In this document: piece after piece, positions 10,046 to 18,808 of the stretch
Layout of the letters: every line of letters begins with the position of its first letter
Position numbering within the stretch: position 1 is the first letter of the stretch
NCBI GenBank assembly: GCA_025453605.1
Contig: JALOPZ010000004.1
Location: 1-64,000, forward strand
Source of the DNA: Candidatus Margulisiibacteriota bacterium
GTDB taxonomy: Bacteria > Margulisbacteria > WOR-1 > O2-12-FULL-45-9 > XYB2-FULL-48-7
Direction of reading: 5' to 3'
Length of the DNA: 64,000 nucleotides
The notes under the pieces: generated by a model
The model's input: the letters and a program-made list of their open reading frames with translations, nothing else
Databases searched by the model: none
Told to the model about the DNA's origin: nothing
Made by a program: the position numbers and the translations under genes

Positions 10046-11188
10046 ATGAAGAAGATCCCCGGTATCTGGGTAGCTGGTCTGGTCGCGGCCGGGCTGCTGA
10101 TCGGCCTGACCGTTAACGGCTGCGGCGATGCCGTGACCGAGCAGACGACCAAGAGCCTGAGCAGCCTCGCGATCAATCCGGTCATTGCCACGATCGAGGT
10201 CGGCGCTAATCGTACTTTCAGCTGCATCGCCAATTACAGCGACGGGACGGTTGCCGTGGTCAAACCGGTTTGGACGTTCACCGGGACCTGCGGCGTTGTG
10301 GCGGCGGTCGGTTACAGCGGCCGTTTTACCGCCAGCCTTGAAGGCGCGGGCGTGCTGCACGCGGAATACCTGGCCCAGCTGGCTTCCGCCGAGATCACGG
10401 TGACGACGAACGAAGCGGCTGCCGGCTTGACCACGATCGAAGTGACGCCGGTAACCTACAAAGGGCGGCAGCTGGGGAGCGTGACTTTCGGCGCGCAGGG
10501 GGTCAATGCCAGCGGCGAAGCGGTCGCGATCAACCCGACCTGGCGGAGCAGCAACAGTTTGGTCGGGACCCTGACCTTTGAGGGGACGACCGCGACGCTC
10601 GAGGTCAAAGGGCAGGGGACGACCACGATCAGCTGTCTGACCGGCGGCGTGACCGGCTCCGCCTCCGTGACGATCGAAGGTTACGTGGTAGAGATCACGG
10701 TCGAATCCGATACCTATGTTGATCAGAGCGATCCCGCGACCACGCACGAAAGCGATGCCGCGCTGAAAGCCGGGTATGTCAACGCCACTGACCGGCGCTA
10801 CGAAACTTACCTCCGTTTTCGGCTCACCGGCGGCGTCCTGCCGACCGGCGCTTCGCTCGAAGCGGCGGCACTGATGCTTTACCCGAGCGTGGCCGGCAGT
10901 TCGACGCTGCAGATCAAAAAGCTGAACAGCGCTTTTACCGCGGCGACCACCTGGGAAACCCGCCCGCCCACCGGGACCTTCCTGATGAGCGGAAACTTTA
11001 CCGCCGGCTCTTATAACCAGATCGGCAATGACGCTCTGCTGGTCCTGGCCCGGGAGTGGTATGCCGGGACCCCGCCTAATTACGGCGTGGCGGTCATCCA
11101 GGAAGGGACGGTCGACGGGACGGTTGTGATCCTGAGCAAAGAGGACGGGACTTATCCGCCGCGATTGCGGCTCGAGTATCGCCGCTAG
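10046..11188 (+). CDS. Lipoprotein with Ig-like repeats and a DNRLRE-type domain
   Basis: The N-terminus ends in a lipobox (GLTVNGC, Cys26), so the protein is a lipoprotein. Two bacterial Ig-like (Big) repeats follow, with LAINPVIATIEVGANRTFSC and TIEVTPVTYKGRQLG, and the last ~165 residues look like a DNRLRE (disaggregatase-related) domain with ETYLRFRLTG ... RLRLEYRR. Such proteins sit at the cell surface, and DNRLRE domains often occur in carbohydrate-linked surface proteins. TGTTATAAT (10025-10033) lies 12 nt before the ATG, predicting a very short leader. It heads a four-gene envelope cluster. Confidence 0.75.
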   Translation: MKKIPGIWVAGLVAAGLLIGLTVNGCGDAVTEQTTKSLSSLAINPVIATIEVGANRTFSCIANYSDGTVAVVKPVWTFTGTCGVVAAVGYSGRFTASLEGAGVLHAEYLAQLASAEITVTTNEAAAGLTTIEVTPVTYKGRQLGSVTFGAQGVNASGEAVAINPTWRSSNSLVGTLTFEGTTATLEVKGQGTTTISCLTGGVTGSASVTIEGYVVEITVESDTYVDQSDPATTHESDAALKAGYVNATDRRYETYLRFRLTGGVLPTGASLEAAALMLYPSVAGSSTLQIKKLNSAFTAATTWETRPPTGTFLMSGNFTAGSYNQIGNDALLVLAREWYAGTPPNYGVAVIQEGTVDGTVVILSKEDGTYPPRLRLEYRR

Positions 11189-11197
11189 GAGGGAAAA

Positions 11198-11809
11198 ATG
11201 AAGAAGATCGTGATCGCTGTTTTACTGTTCCTTGGCTGCCTTGTCCCGCTCGTTTCGGCCGAGGTCCTGTTCAATGATGATGACCGGCTGACGCTCGATA
11301 TTTTGGCGGCTAATTCCGATGTCAAGAACGGGACGTTGATCGGCGCCGGCCTGGGGCAGAACCAGCGGCTGGAGTACACGCTGACCTATTCCGCGGTCCA
11401 CGACAGCGGGGTTGACGTTAACCTGATCGTCCCGGGCGTGAAATATTATCTCCTGCGGCCGGAAACTGGGCGTAATTCATTTGTCTCCGTGGCCGGTGAA
11501 TACCTGTTCGGTTCCGCTACTTCCGGGTCCGGCGGAACGAGCGCCAGCGGGATCATTTTGTCGGCCAACGCCGGCCTGGCCCTGAACCAGATCAAAGGGT
11601 ACAAGATCTACCCGTACGCCGGTCTTAAGCAGAACCTTTACGATATCGGCGGTGTTGCCTACCGGAGCCTGGTCCCCAGGTTGGGGATTTATGTTGGCCT
11701 GCCGCTCGGCGGCGGTTCGGTCGTTTATCTGAAGGGTGTCGTCAATTACATCAATAACCAGGCGCCGGCCAATGTTTCGCTCGGTTACCAGTTCGCGCTG
11801 CGGAAATAG
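11198..11809 (+). CDS. Probable outer-membrane beta-barrel protein
   Basis: The 203-residue product has a signal peptide (KKIVIAVLLFLGCLVPLVSA) and alternating hydrophobic/polar strands, for example RLEYTLTYSAV and KYYLLRPETG, ending in YQFALRK. The pattern and length fit a small eight-stranded outer-membrane barrel, but no named family is recognised. AGGAGGG precedes the ATG by 6 nt, so translation is by Shine-Dalgarno. It lies 9 nt after the DNRLRE lipoprotein and 9 nt before the DUF1622 gene. Confidence 0.65.
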   Translation: MKKIVIAVLLFLGCLVPLVSAEVLFNDDDRLTLDILAANSDVKNGTLIGAGLGQNQRLEYTLTYSAVHDSGVDVNLIVPGVKYYLLRPETGRNSFVSVAGEYLFGSATSGSGGTSASGIILSANAGLALNQIKGYKIYPYAGLKQNLYDIGGVAYRSLVPRLGIYVGLPLGGGSVVYLKGVVNYINNQAPANVSLGYQFALRK

Positions 11810-11818
11810 GAGGGGAAA

Positions 11819-12142
11819 ATGAAAAATTCACTGTTCACGCTGGTCAATTACGTTGTTTACGCGGTCAGTTTTCTCGGGACGGGGGTTATTTTGTGGGGGA
11901 TCCTGTTGACGGTCAAGACTTTTCTGTTCAGTCTGTTAGACGAAGACCCGGCCGCCAAGCGGATCCTCCGGCAGAAGCTGGGGGCCTATCTTGTCCTGGG
12001 CCTGGAGTTCTTTATCGCCGCTGATATTATCCGGACCATTACCCGGCCGGACTGGAGCGAGATCGGGATGCTGGCGGCGATCATCGCGATGCGGACCGTT
12101 CTCAGCTACTTCCTTGGGCTGGAGCTGAAGGGGGAGGCGTAA
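11819..12142 (+). CDS. DUF1622 family membrane protein
   Basis: At 107 residues with three predicted membrane helices (residues ~8-32, 52-68, 80-97), it matches DUF1622, a small inner-membrane family of unknown role. The loop after helix 1 (EDPAAKRILRQKLGAYLVLG) fits the family. GGAGGGG precedes the start. Its stop abuts the GTG of the next gene. Confidence 0.8.
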   Translation: MKNSLFTLVNYVVYAVSFLGTGVILWGILLTVKTFLFSLLDEDPAAKRILRQKLGAYLVLGLEFFIAADIIRTITRPDWSEIGMLAAIIAMRTVLSYFLGLELKGEA

Positions 12143-12892
12143 GTGCAAAAGCCGTTGGCCGCATTGCTCTTGACGGTTTTATTAGCTGGGGCGGGACTGG
12201 CAGCGCAGGTCGTGGTCACTCATATCAACGTCGGGTTGACCGGGCTCAAGGCCAAGGATAAGGCGAGCAGCCAGCCCCTCTGGTCGAGCAGGATCGATTC
12301 GCGCAAAATAACCACCGCTGCGGGCGAACAATTCCTCTATATGGAAGACAACGGGGCGGGCGTCTATGGCAAGGATAAAACTTTCAAGAGCTGGCAGACC
12401 GTGAGCTATGTCCGGCTCGACGGCGACAAACTGGTCCCGTACTCGATCAAGCAGACGATGAAGGATAAGAGCGGCCGGGTGGTCCTGACGCTGGAGAAGA
12501 GCTACAACGCGGCGGCGAAAAAAGTCTACTGCACGGTCAACGGTCAGGTTAAGAGCTACGATTTTAAAACCGACCTGATCGATAAAGAGATGATGGGGCC
12601 GATCCTGACGAACTATCCGTTGGCTAAAAAGGAGCTGGCTTTACACCTGCTGACCCACGAGCCGTCGCTCTACCGGATGACCTATAAGTATCTGGGGGAT
12701 GAGGTGGTGAACGGGGCCAATTGTTATAAACTGGAGATGGTCCCCGACCTGGGGGCGCTCAATCTCCTCGGCGCGTTCGTCCCCAAGACCTACTTCTGGT
12801 ATAAAAAGGCTTTTCCCCACGATTTTGTTCGCTACGAAGGGTTGGAAAGCGGCCTCGGCACCCCCTACATTGTGATGGAAGCGGACGAATAA
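12143..12892 (+). CDS. Exported protein with a DUF3108/LolA-like beta fold
   Basis: It uses a GTG start with no gap after the preceding stop, and GGAGGCG lies at the end of the upstream gene. The first ~21 residues are a signal peptide (QKPLAALLLTVLLAGAGLAA). The rest is an antiparallel beta pattern with CTVNGQVKSYDF, NCYKLEMVPDLG and KTYFWYKKAFPHDFVRYE, resembling periplasmic proteins of the DUF3108 or lipoprotein-carrier fold. The function is unknown. A role in envelope assembly is suggested only by its neighbours. Confidence 0.55.
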   Translation: MQKPLAALLLTVLLAGAGLAAQVVVTHINVGLTGLKAKDKASSQPLWSSRIDSRKITTAAGEQFLYMEDNGAGVYGKDKTFKSWQTVSYVRLDGDKLVPYSIKQTMKDKSGRVVLTLEKSYNAAAKKVYCTVNGQVKSYDFKTDLIDKEMMGPILTNYPLAKKELALHLLTHEPSLYRMTYKYLGDEVVNGANCYKLEMVPDLGALNLLGAFVPKTYFWYKKAFPHDFVRYEGLESGLGTPYIVMEADE

Positions 12893-12900
12893 TTAAGTGA

Positions 12901-14358
12901 ATGGCGGTCCTTTCTAAAAGTAAATACCTGGTCGGCTTGCAGTGCCCCAAACTCCTCTGGTACCAGTACCACCGCAAGTCGGAGCTGCCGCCCCCCAGCC
13001 CGTTCTTGGAAGGGCTTTTTGCCGAGGGGCACAAGGTCGGCGCCCTCGCGCAGCAGCTTTTTCCCGGCGGGATCCTGCTCGAGCGTGACCTTAATCCGCA
13101 CCAGCAGGACGCCCGATCGTTCGCCGCGCTGGCGGCCCGCCAACCATTGTTCGAAGCCGGGTTCCTGTTTGAGAACGCCTATGCCCTGGCCGATATTTTG
13201 CTGCCGGTCGGCGACGACGAGTGGGACCTGATCGAGGTCAAGAGCTCGACCAAGGTCAAAGATGACCACTACCGCGACATCGCGTTCCAGAAATACGTTT
13301 ACACCAACCGCGGCCTCAAGATCAGGCAGACATCGCTGATGTTCATGAACCGGGAATACGTCCGGCACGGTGCGCTTGACCTTAAGCAATTGTTCACGCA
13401 GGAGGAGCTGTCGGAAGGGATCGAGCCGTTCCTTGGTAATATTGCCGCTGAGATAGCGCAGCTGCAGGCGCTGATCGCCGGGCCCGAACCGACCACCGCG
13501 GTCGGCAAGCAGTGCAGTGAGGAGTGCCCGCTTTATGACCGGTGCTGGAAATTCTTGCCGGAAGGCCACGTCTTTATCCTCCGGGGCCAGCGGACGGTCG
13601 CTTTTGATCTGATGGAGCGGGGGGTGCTAAAGCTCCAGGATATTCCGGCTGATTTTGAGTTGAACGAGAAACATACGATCCAGGTTGAAAGCCACCGGAC
13701 CAAAGCGCCGTTCGTCGATCAGGCGGCGCTGCGCGATTTTCTCGGCCAGCTCAAATACCCGTATTACTATTTGGATTTTGAAACGATCGCCCCGCCGGTC
13801 CCGATCTACGACGGGACCCGGCCGTACGAGGATGTGCCGTTCCAGTTTTCACTGCATATTGTTGCTGAAGAGGGGGCCAAGCCGGTCCACCACGCTTTTT
13901 TGGCGCCGGGCGACGTTGATCCGCGGCCGGAGGTGCTCCGGCAGCTGCGCGACCTGATCAAACCGGGCGGTTCGATCATCGCTTACAATGCCGATTACGA
14001 AAAAGGGCGGATCAAAATGGCGGCCGCGGTCTATCCGGAATACCATCACTGGTATCAGGCGATCAAGGATGATTTTGTCGATCTGCTCGTCCCCTTTAAA
14101 AAATTCTTCTATTACCACCCGGCGCAGGGGAAAAGCGCTTCGATGAAAGAGGTCTTGCCGGCGCTGACCGGGATCACTTATGACGGCCTGGAGATCGGGG
14201 AGGGCGGTTTGGCCCGTTATGAATATATGCGGGTCACCTATGGCGAGAATATCGCGGACGCCGATCGGCAAAAGGTCCGGGCGGCGCTCGAAAAATATTG
14301 CGAACTGGATACCCGGGCGATGATCGAGATCCTGCAGGTGTTGAAGGAGGCGGTTTAA
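12901..14358 (+). CDS. DUF2779 protein: Fe-S PD-(D/E)XK nuclease domain plus RNase H-like domain
   Basis: The 485-residue protein starts with a RecB/Cas4-like nuclease domain: an N-terminal Cys in GLQCPKLLWY, the catalytic core DLIEVKSSTKVKDDHYRDIA, and a CSEECPLYDRC cluster. The four cysteines are spaced as in Cas4/AddB 4Fe-4S nucleases. The C-terminal half (YYYLDFETIAPPVPIYDG, then KYCELDTRAMIEILQVL) is the DUF2779 part with a DEDD-exonuclease look. DUF2779 proteins are widespread and uncharacterised, and a role in DNA processing is inferred. No CRISPR array is nearby. Confidence 0.85.
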   Translation: MAVLSKSKYLVGLQCPKLLWYQYHRKSELPPPSPFLEGLFAEGHKVGALAQQLFPGGILLERDLNPHQQDARSFAALAARQPLFEAGFLFENAYALADILLPVGDDEWDLIEVKSSTKVKDDHYRDIAFQKYVYTNRGLKIRQTSLMFMNREYVRHGALDLKQLFTQEELSEGIEPFLGNIAAEIAQLQALIAGPEPTTAVGKQCSEECPLYDRCWKFLPEGHVFILRGQRTVAFDLMERGVLKLQDIPADFELNEKHTIQVESHRTKAPFVDQAALRDFLGQLKYPYYYLDFETIAPPVPIYDGTRPYEDVPFQFSLHIVAEEGAKPVHHAFLAPGDVDPRPEVLRQLRDLIKPGGSIIAYNADYEKGRIKMAAAVYPEYHHWYQAIKDDFVDLLVPFKKFFYYHPAQGKSASMKEVLPALTGITYDGLEIGEGGLARYEYMRVTYGENIADADRQKVRAALEKYCELDTRAMIEILQVLKEAV

Positions 14359-14359
14359 G

Positions 14360-15751
14360 ATGAATAAAGAGATCGGTTTAGGGTTGGGTCTCGGTCTGGT
14401 GGGAACGCTTTTGATCCTGGTGAATATTCACGGCTGCGGCCAGCAGCAAGGTGGCGGCGGTGGCGGTGTCACAACCAACTATACGATCGCGGGTAAATAT
14501 ACCGGCGTGACCGTGGCCGGCGTTAAGGGAGCGGCGGCTTTGGCCGTTACTGATATTGTCGCGATCGGCGCGGACGGCGAACGATATAAGGCGACCCTGA
14601 GTGCCGACGGGGCCTTTAGCGTTGGGGTGGTGAAAGGATGGCCGTACGTGCTCGGTTTTTATAATAAAAGCGGCGGAACGATCACGCTGCTCGGCTATCT
14701 TAAGCAGAAGGACGTAGGCTGGGATTCTTTGCCGCTCATCGCCCCGAGCGGTGACACGACCGATCTGGGGACCGTTGAAGTTGACCAGACCAGCGCCGAA
14801 GCGACCCCCTCGATCGCCCTGAACAGCCTGATCGGCCAGATGGACATGGACCTGAGCATCGCTCAATACTACGGCCAGATGGACGATCCCCTGACCGTCC
14901 TGACCAATCTGGATGTCGACGGGAACGGGGAATTCGACTTTAACGAAAACATCGGCTATACGCTGGTGGCCAAGATCGGAATGATGCCCGGTTTCAACTC
15001 CGGCGCCGGCGAGATCGGCCAGATGCTGAACGGCCATTACAATGAAAGTTACCGGCCCAGCCCCAATGGTTATGTGATACTTTTCGGGGCGGGAAACGGA
15101 GCGGCCGCGCCGCCAGCGGGAACGACCGCCACACTGAAGTTCCCCGTTCAGGTCTCTAACGGGACCAGCAGCTTTACTAGTGCTGTCGCTTCGGTCGAAG
15201 GGATCACAAGTGGCGGTTGGACGGCAGCTTTTGATGGAGATGCTACTCCCTCGGTCTACATTACCAACCCGACCGTTTTACCCACCGGTACCTATAGTGT
15301 TGAAGTGTCCGGCGGCTGGAACGCCGGCCGACCCTTCACTTTTAATAATGTGCAAGGGACCGATCTGGTCAAAGTTGGCTCGACCGACAAGATCATTTTC
15401 CCCGCCCTTAATCTGGTGCTGGACGCGGATAGTTATATTACGACCGTCAACTACAAATGGCTGATCGTTGAAAGCGGCGCCGTTCGCGCAGCGACCTTGG
15501 CTGAGCTGAGAGCGGTGATCGCTGACACGGAATCTGGCAAGACGGCGCTGATCGATACCAGCCCAAGTATCGGATTTTTCCTCAAGCCCCTTACATATGG
15601 CGGGATGAAAAAGATCCCTTTGACCGGCAGCTCCGGCTCGGTAGATGTTAGCGAGCTCAGGGTCAAGGCAACGACGGCGGTGCTGGAACAGATCGCCGTC
15701 GGTTACAACCTAACCTCCCGGGTCATTTGCGATTTCCGTTATGCCTGGTAG
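14360..15751 (+). CDS. Large lipoprotein with an EF-hand-like loop
   Basis: The 463-residue protein has a lipobox (LVNIHGC, Cys26) followed by QQQ and a glycine run. The N-terminal leader is close in style to the lipoprotein at 10046. Near residue 190 DVDGNGEFDFNEN resembles a calcium-binding EF-hand/dockerin loop. The remainder is beta-rich with IPT/TIG-like stretches (PVQVSNGTSSFTSAVASVEG, LPTGTYSVEVSGGW). The function is unknown, probably surface-exposed. It starts one base after the DUF2779 stop. Confidence 0.65.
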   Translation: MNKEIGLGLGLGLVGTLLILVNIHGCGQQQGGGGGGVTTNYTIAGKYTGVTVAGVKGAAALAVTDIVAIGADGERYKATLSADGAFSVGVVKGWPYVLGFYNKSGGTITLLGYLKQKDVGWDSLPLIAPSGDTTDLGTVEVDQTSAEATPSIALNSLIGQMDMDLSIAQYYGQMDDPLTVLTNLDVDGNGEFDFNENIGYTLVAKIGMMPGFNSGAGEIGQMLNGHYNESYRPSPNGYVILFGAGNGAAAPPAGTTATLKFPVQVSNGTSSFTSAVASVEGITSGGWTAAFDGDATPSVYITNPTVLPTGTYSVEVSGGWNAGRPFTFNNVQGTDLVKVGSTDKIIFPALNLVLDADSYITTVNYKWLIVESGAVRAATLAELRAVIADTESGKTALIDTSPSIGFFLKPLTYGGMKKIPLTGSSGSVDVSELRVKATTAVLEQIAVGYNLTSRVICDFRYAW

Positions 15752-15779
15752 TTGTTAGCTTAAAGCCTTGAATATTTGC

Positions 15780-15785
15780 TATAAT
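15780..15785 (+). promoter_or_regulatory. -10 box of rnpB (TGCTATAAT)
   Basis: An extended -10 (TGC then TATAAT at 15780-15785) ends 6 nt before the predicted 5' end of the RNase P RNA. It uses the same spacing as the leaderless protein genes, which calibrates the start-site prediction. Confidence 0.8.
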
Positions 15786-15791
15786 TAAACA

Positions 15792-16156
15792 GGGCAGGCC
15801 GGGCGATTACCCCGAGCGAACGAAGTGAGTCGAGGGGGAGGAAAGTCCGGACTCCGCAGAGCAGCGCGCCTCGTAACGCGAGGTCAGTGTAAACTGAAGG
15901 AAAGTGGCACAGAAAATACACGGCCGAACTCCAGCCTAAAGCTTGAGTGGCAAAGGTGAAAACGGGAGGTAAGAGCTCCCGACGTAAAAGACCGGCAACG
16001 GTCACGTGCTAAACCCCGCGCGGAGCAAGACCAAAAAGAGTGAGAGGCTGCTCGCCTCGTTATCAGCTCGAGTAGGTCGCAATGAGGCCGTCAGCAATGG
16101 CGGCCCCAGACAGATTATCGCACAAATACAGAATCCGGCTTACAGGCCTGCCCTTT
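15792..16156 (+). ncRNA. rnpB: RNase P RNA (class A)
   Basis: Conserved RNase P core segments are present: GAGGAAAGTCCGGACTCC near the 5' end, ACAGAAAATACA, and AGACAGATTATCGCA... near the 3' end. The ends pair (GGGCAGGCC with GGCCTGCCC) to form P1, and the P1 3' strand runs into TTTT, so P1 doubles as the terminator. The length of ~365 nt fits class A. It processes tRNA 5' ends with the RnpA protein, which is not in this window. It is convergent with rnhA, whose stop lies 4 nt away. Confidence 0.95.
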
Positions 16157-16159
16157 TAA

Positions 16160-16591
16160 TTATATCGTGCCAAACAGCGGCCCGTGCGTCGAGGCGTGGT
16201 GATCATCAATGGCCTTATTAGAGAGGGCGTCGGCCGCTTTGTTCTGCTCACGAGGGATATAGTCCAGGTCGAACTCCTTGAATTTCTTCTTTAACGCCGT
16301 GGCGTGGTGGTATAACGGGACCAGCCCTTCGTGTTTAACGCGATATTCGCCGTTGATCTGCTTGACCAGAAGCTCGGAGTCAGCATAACAGTGAACTTCT
16401 TTGGCTCCCAGAGCCAGAGCCTCCTCCAGTCCACGGATAAAAGCCATGTACTCGGCGATATTATTGGTCGTCTTCCCCAGGTATTCAGCGATCTCGGCCA
16501 CGATCTTCTGACCGTCTTTGATGACCACACCGAGGCCGGCGTGGCCGGGATTGTTGCGGGAGGCGCCGTCGGAATAGATCGTTAGCTTCAT
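16160..16591 (-). CDS. rnhA: Ribonuclease HI
   Basis: It degrades the RNA strand of RNA-DNA hybrids. The 143 residues carry the Asp-Glu-Asp-Asp active site: YSDGASRNNPG, NNIAEYMAFIRGLEEAL, CYADSELLVKQ and REQNKAADALSNKA. It overlaps the polX stop (ATGA), so it is probably coupled to polX translation. A TGTTAGAAT (16607-16599) 7 nt before the ATG could also give an internal leaderless transcript. Confidence 0.95.
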   Translation of the reverse strand: MKLTIYSDGASRNNPGHAGLGVVIKDGQKIVAEIAEYLGKTTNNIAEYMAFIRGLEEALALGAKEVHCYADSELLVKQINGEYRVKHEGLVPLYHHATALKKKFKEFDLDYIPREQNKAADALSNKAIDDHHASTHGPLFGTI

Positions 16592-18306
16592 CGCTTCAAT
16601 TCTAACAGAAGTTGCCGCAGCGGCAAAGTGTTGGCGACGTCCTGCTTTGCCAGCCAGCCGCGGCGGGCGGTCAGCACGCCGTATTTCATCAATTGCAGCT
16701 GGTCGGTGGAGTGGGCGTCGGTGTTGATGACGATCTTGACGCCGAGCTCCTTAGCCCGCTTGCACCAGACGTCGGTCAGGTCGAGCCGGGCCGGGTGAGA
16801 GTTGACCTCGATCATTATCCCGAACTTTTTAGCCGCCTGCAGGACCTGCTCCAGATCGAGCTCGTAGGGGGCTCTTTCGCCCAGGAGCCGGCCGGTCGGG
16901 TGGGTGAAGACCCGAACGTATTTATTCTGAAAAGCTTTAACGACCCGGGCGGTCATCTTTTCCCCCGGCATTTTAAAATTAGAATGGACCGAGGCCAGGA
17001 CGAGATCGAGCTCCTTGAGGAGGTCGTCACTAAGGTCGAGCGTGCCGTCGGGGAGAATGTCGACTTCGGCGCCGGCTAAAATAGCAATGCCTTTGACCTT
17101 TTTGGCGGTTGCTTTAACTTTCCGGATGTTCTCCCGGGTTTCTTTTTCGTTCAAGCCCCCGGCGATCCGGGTCGACTGGGTGTGGTCGGTGATCGCGATA
17201 TATTCATAACCGAGTTCCCTGGCTGCCAGAGCCATCTCCTCGATCGAATTTTCTCCGTCGGTCGCGGTGGTGTGCATATGGAGATCGCCTTTGATCTCCG
17301 TTAGCGCGACAAGCTTCGGTATTTTTCCTTTGGCCGCCGCCTCGAATTCTCCCCGCATCTCGCGCAGCTCCGGCGGGATGTACTGCAGGCCGAACTTGCC
17401 GAACACCTCTTCCTCCGTCGCGCCGCCGATCTGTTTATTCCCTTTAAAGATCCCGTATTCCGAAACTTTCCACCCTTTTTGCTGGGCCAATTGTCGAATA
17501 TGAATGTTATGCGCCTTGCTGCCGGTAAAGTAGTGGGCCGCTGCCCCAAAGCTTTTCGCCGGGACGACCCGGAGGTCGGCTTGCATCCCGTTCTTCAGGA
17601 TGACGGACGACTTGGTCTCGCCCCGGGCCAGGATGTTCCTGACCGCCGGCAGGGAGACAAAAGTATTCATGATCCGTTCTGACTTTGAAGCGATCACCAG
17701 GATATCAATGTCGCCGATCGTCTCCTGTCCCCGCCGCAGGCTGCCGCAGGGGAGGACCTTTTTTGCCTCCGGCAATTTTTGCAGTTCAGCGACGATCAGG
17801 GCGGCTTGCGCGGCGGCCTCGTCCAGGAGAAAACGGCCGCGGCTTTTCTTTTTCAAATCGAGACCGCGCAGGATGTTCTCTTCTTTTTTGGCGCCGAAGC
17901 CGGGAAGAGTGCGGAGTTGGCCGGCCAGGGCCGCTTTTTCCAGTTTGGCCGGCGAATCGATCCGATGCTTTTTGGCCAGCAGCAGGGCGGTCTTCGGCCC
18001 CAGGCCAGGAATATTGGCCAGTTCGATCATCCCTTTGGGGAATTCTTTGACTAATTTCCGATAAGAGACGACCCGGCCGGTCTTGATATATTCCTCGATC
18101 TTGAGGGAGAGGTCGTGGCCGATCCCGGGGATGTTCTGCAGCCCCGCCAGTCCGTCGGTCTTATAAATGTCCTCGAGGTTTTGACCGAGGTGCTCGATGT
18201 TCTGGGCCGCCTGCTGGTAAGCTCTGATCCGGAAGCGATTTTCCGCTTTCAGCGCCAGCAGTTCAGCGATCCGGCGGAAGATCCCGGCGAGCTCGTTATT
18301 GTCCAT
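16588..18306 (-). CDS. polX: DNA polymerase X with PHP phosphoesterase domain
   Basis: The 572-residue protein has helix-hairpin-helix repeats (GLQNIPGIGHDLSLKIEEY, LANIPGLGPKTALLLAKKH), the nucleotidyltransferase motif GSLRRGQETIGDIDILVIAS, and a C-terminal PHP domain (KGDLHMHTTATDGENSIEEM ... AITDHTQ). This is the standard bacterial PolX layout, used in base-excision repair with 3'-5' exonuclease/AP-endonuclease activity. It overlaps the PfpI gene upstream and rnhA downstream, forming a repair-type operon. Confidence 0.95.
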   Translation of the reverse strand: MDNNELAGIFRRIAELLALKAENRFRIRAYQQAAQNIEHLGQNLEDIYKTDGLAGLQNIPGIGHDLSLKIEEYIKTGRVVSYRKLVKEFPKGMIELANIPGLGPKTALLLAKKHRIDSPAKLEKAALAGQLRTLPGFGAKKEENILRGLDLKKKSRGRFLLDEAAAQAALIVAELQKLPEAKKVLPCGSLRRGQETIGDIDILVIASKSERIMNTFVSLPAVRNILARGETKSSVILKNGMQADLRVVPAKSFGAAAHYFTGSKAHNIHIRQLAQQKGWKVSEYGIFKGNKQIGGATEEEVFGKFGLQYIPPELREMRGEFEAAAKGKIPKLVALTEIKGDLHMHTTATDGENSIEEMALAARELGYEYIAITDHTQSTRIAGGLNEKETRENIRKVKATAKKVKGIAILAGAEVDILPDGTLDLSDDLLKELDLVLASVHSNFKMPGEKMTARVVKAFQNKYVRVFTHPTGRLLGERAPYELDLEQVLQAAKKFGIMIEVNSHPARLDLTDVWCKRAKELGVKIVINTDAHSTDQLQLMKYGVLTARRGWLAKQDVANTLPLRQLLLELKR

Positions 18307-18808
18307 GGAGTGCGGTGACGATCGCCTCGGCCCAGGCCCGGGCGGTCGCCGGTCCGTCGGCGGTGATCAGCCGGCCGTCAATGACGACTCCCTGGTGGAC
18401 AAATGTCCCGCCACCCCTGGCGATCTCGCCAGTGTCGTCGAACATCGTCGCTTTTTTCCCTTTCAAAACCCCGGCCCGGGCCAATATTCCCGGGGCCGCA
18501 CAGATGGCGGCCAGCAGTTTCCCCTGCGTGACCGTATCCCGGGCGATCTGGTGGCAGGTTGGGTCGTCGTAATAATCAAAACTGCCGGGGCCGCCGATAA
18601 AACAGACCGCGTCGAAGTCCGCCGGTTTGACCTGGTCCAGGGTAAGATCGACGGGCGCCTGGCCGCCGACCTTGCCGGTTGCGGTCCCCAACCGGGACGA
18701 GGCGATCACCACCCGGTAACCGGCCTTGGTCAGGATCTCTTTGGGAGGATCATACTCTTTTTCCTGGAAGCGGGTGAAGGCGACGATCAGCAGGACCTGC
18801 CCGGTCAT
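18296..18808 (-). CDS. DJ-1/PfpI family protein
   Basis: This is a 170-residue glutamine-amidotransferase-like fold. The nucleophile Cys lies in AAICAAPGILARAG and the FDAVCFIGGPGSFDYYDD strand-loop is typical. DJ-1/PfpI proteins include chaperones, deglycase-like enzymes and proteases, so the activity cannot be set from sequence. It overlaps both the site-2 protease gene (ATGA) and polX, indicating one transcript that may be stress- or damage-related. Confidence 0.88.
   Translation of the reverse strand: MTGQVLLIVAFTRFQEKEYDPPKEILTKAGYRVVIASSRLGTATGKVGGQAPVDLTLDQVKPADFDAVCFIGGPGSFDYYDDPTCHQIARDTVTQGKLLAAICAAPGILARAGVLKGKKATMFDDTGEIARGGGTFVHQGVVIDGRLITADGPATARAWAEAIVTALHGQ

Noticed and set aside
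16006-16221. Small frame inside the RNase P RNA
   Set aside because: It lies within conserved RNase P core sequence.
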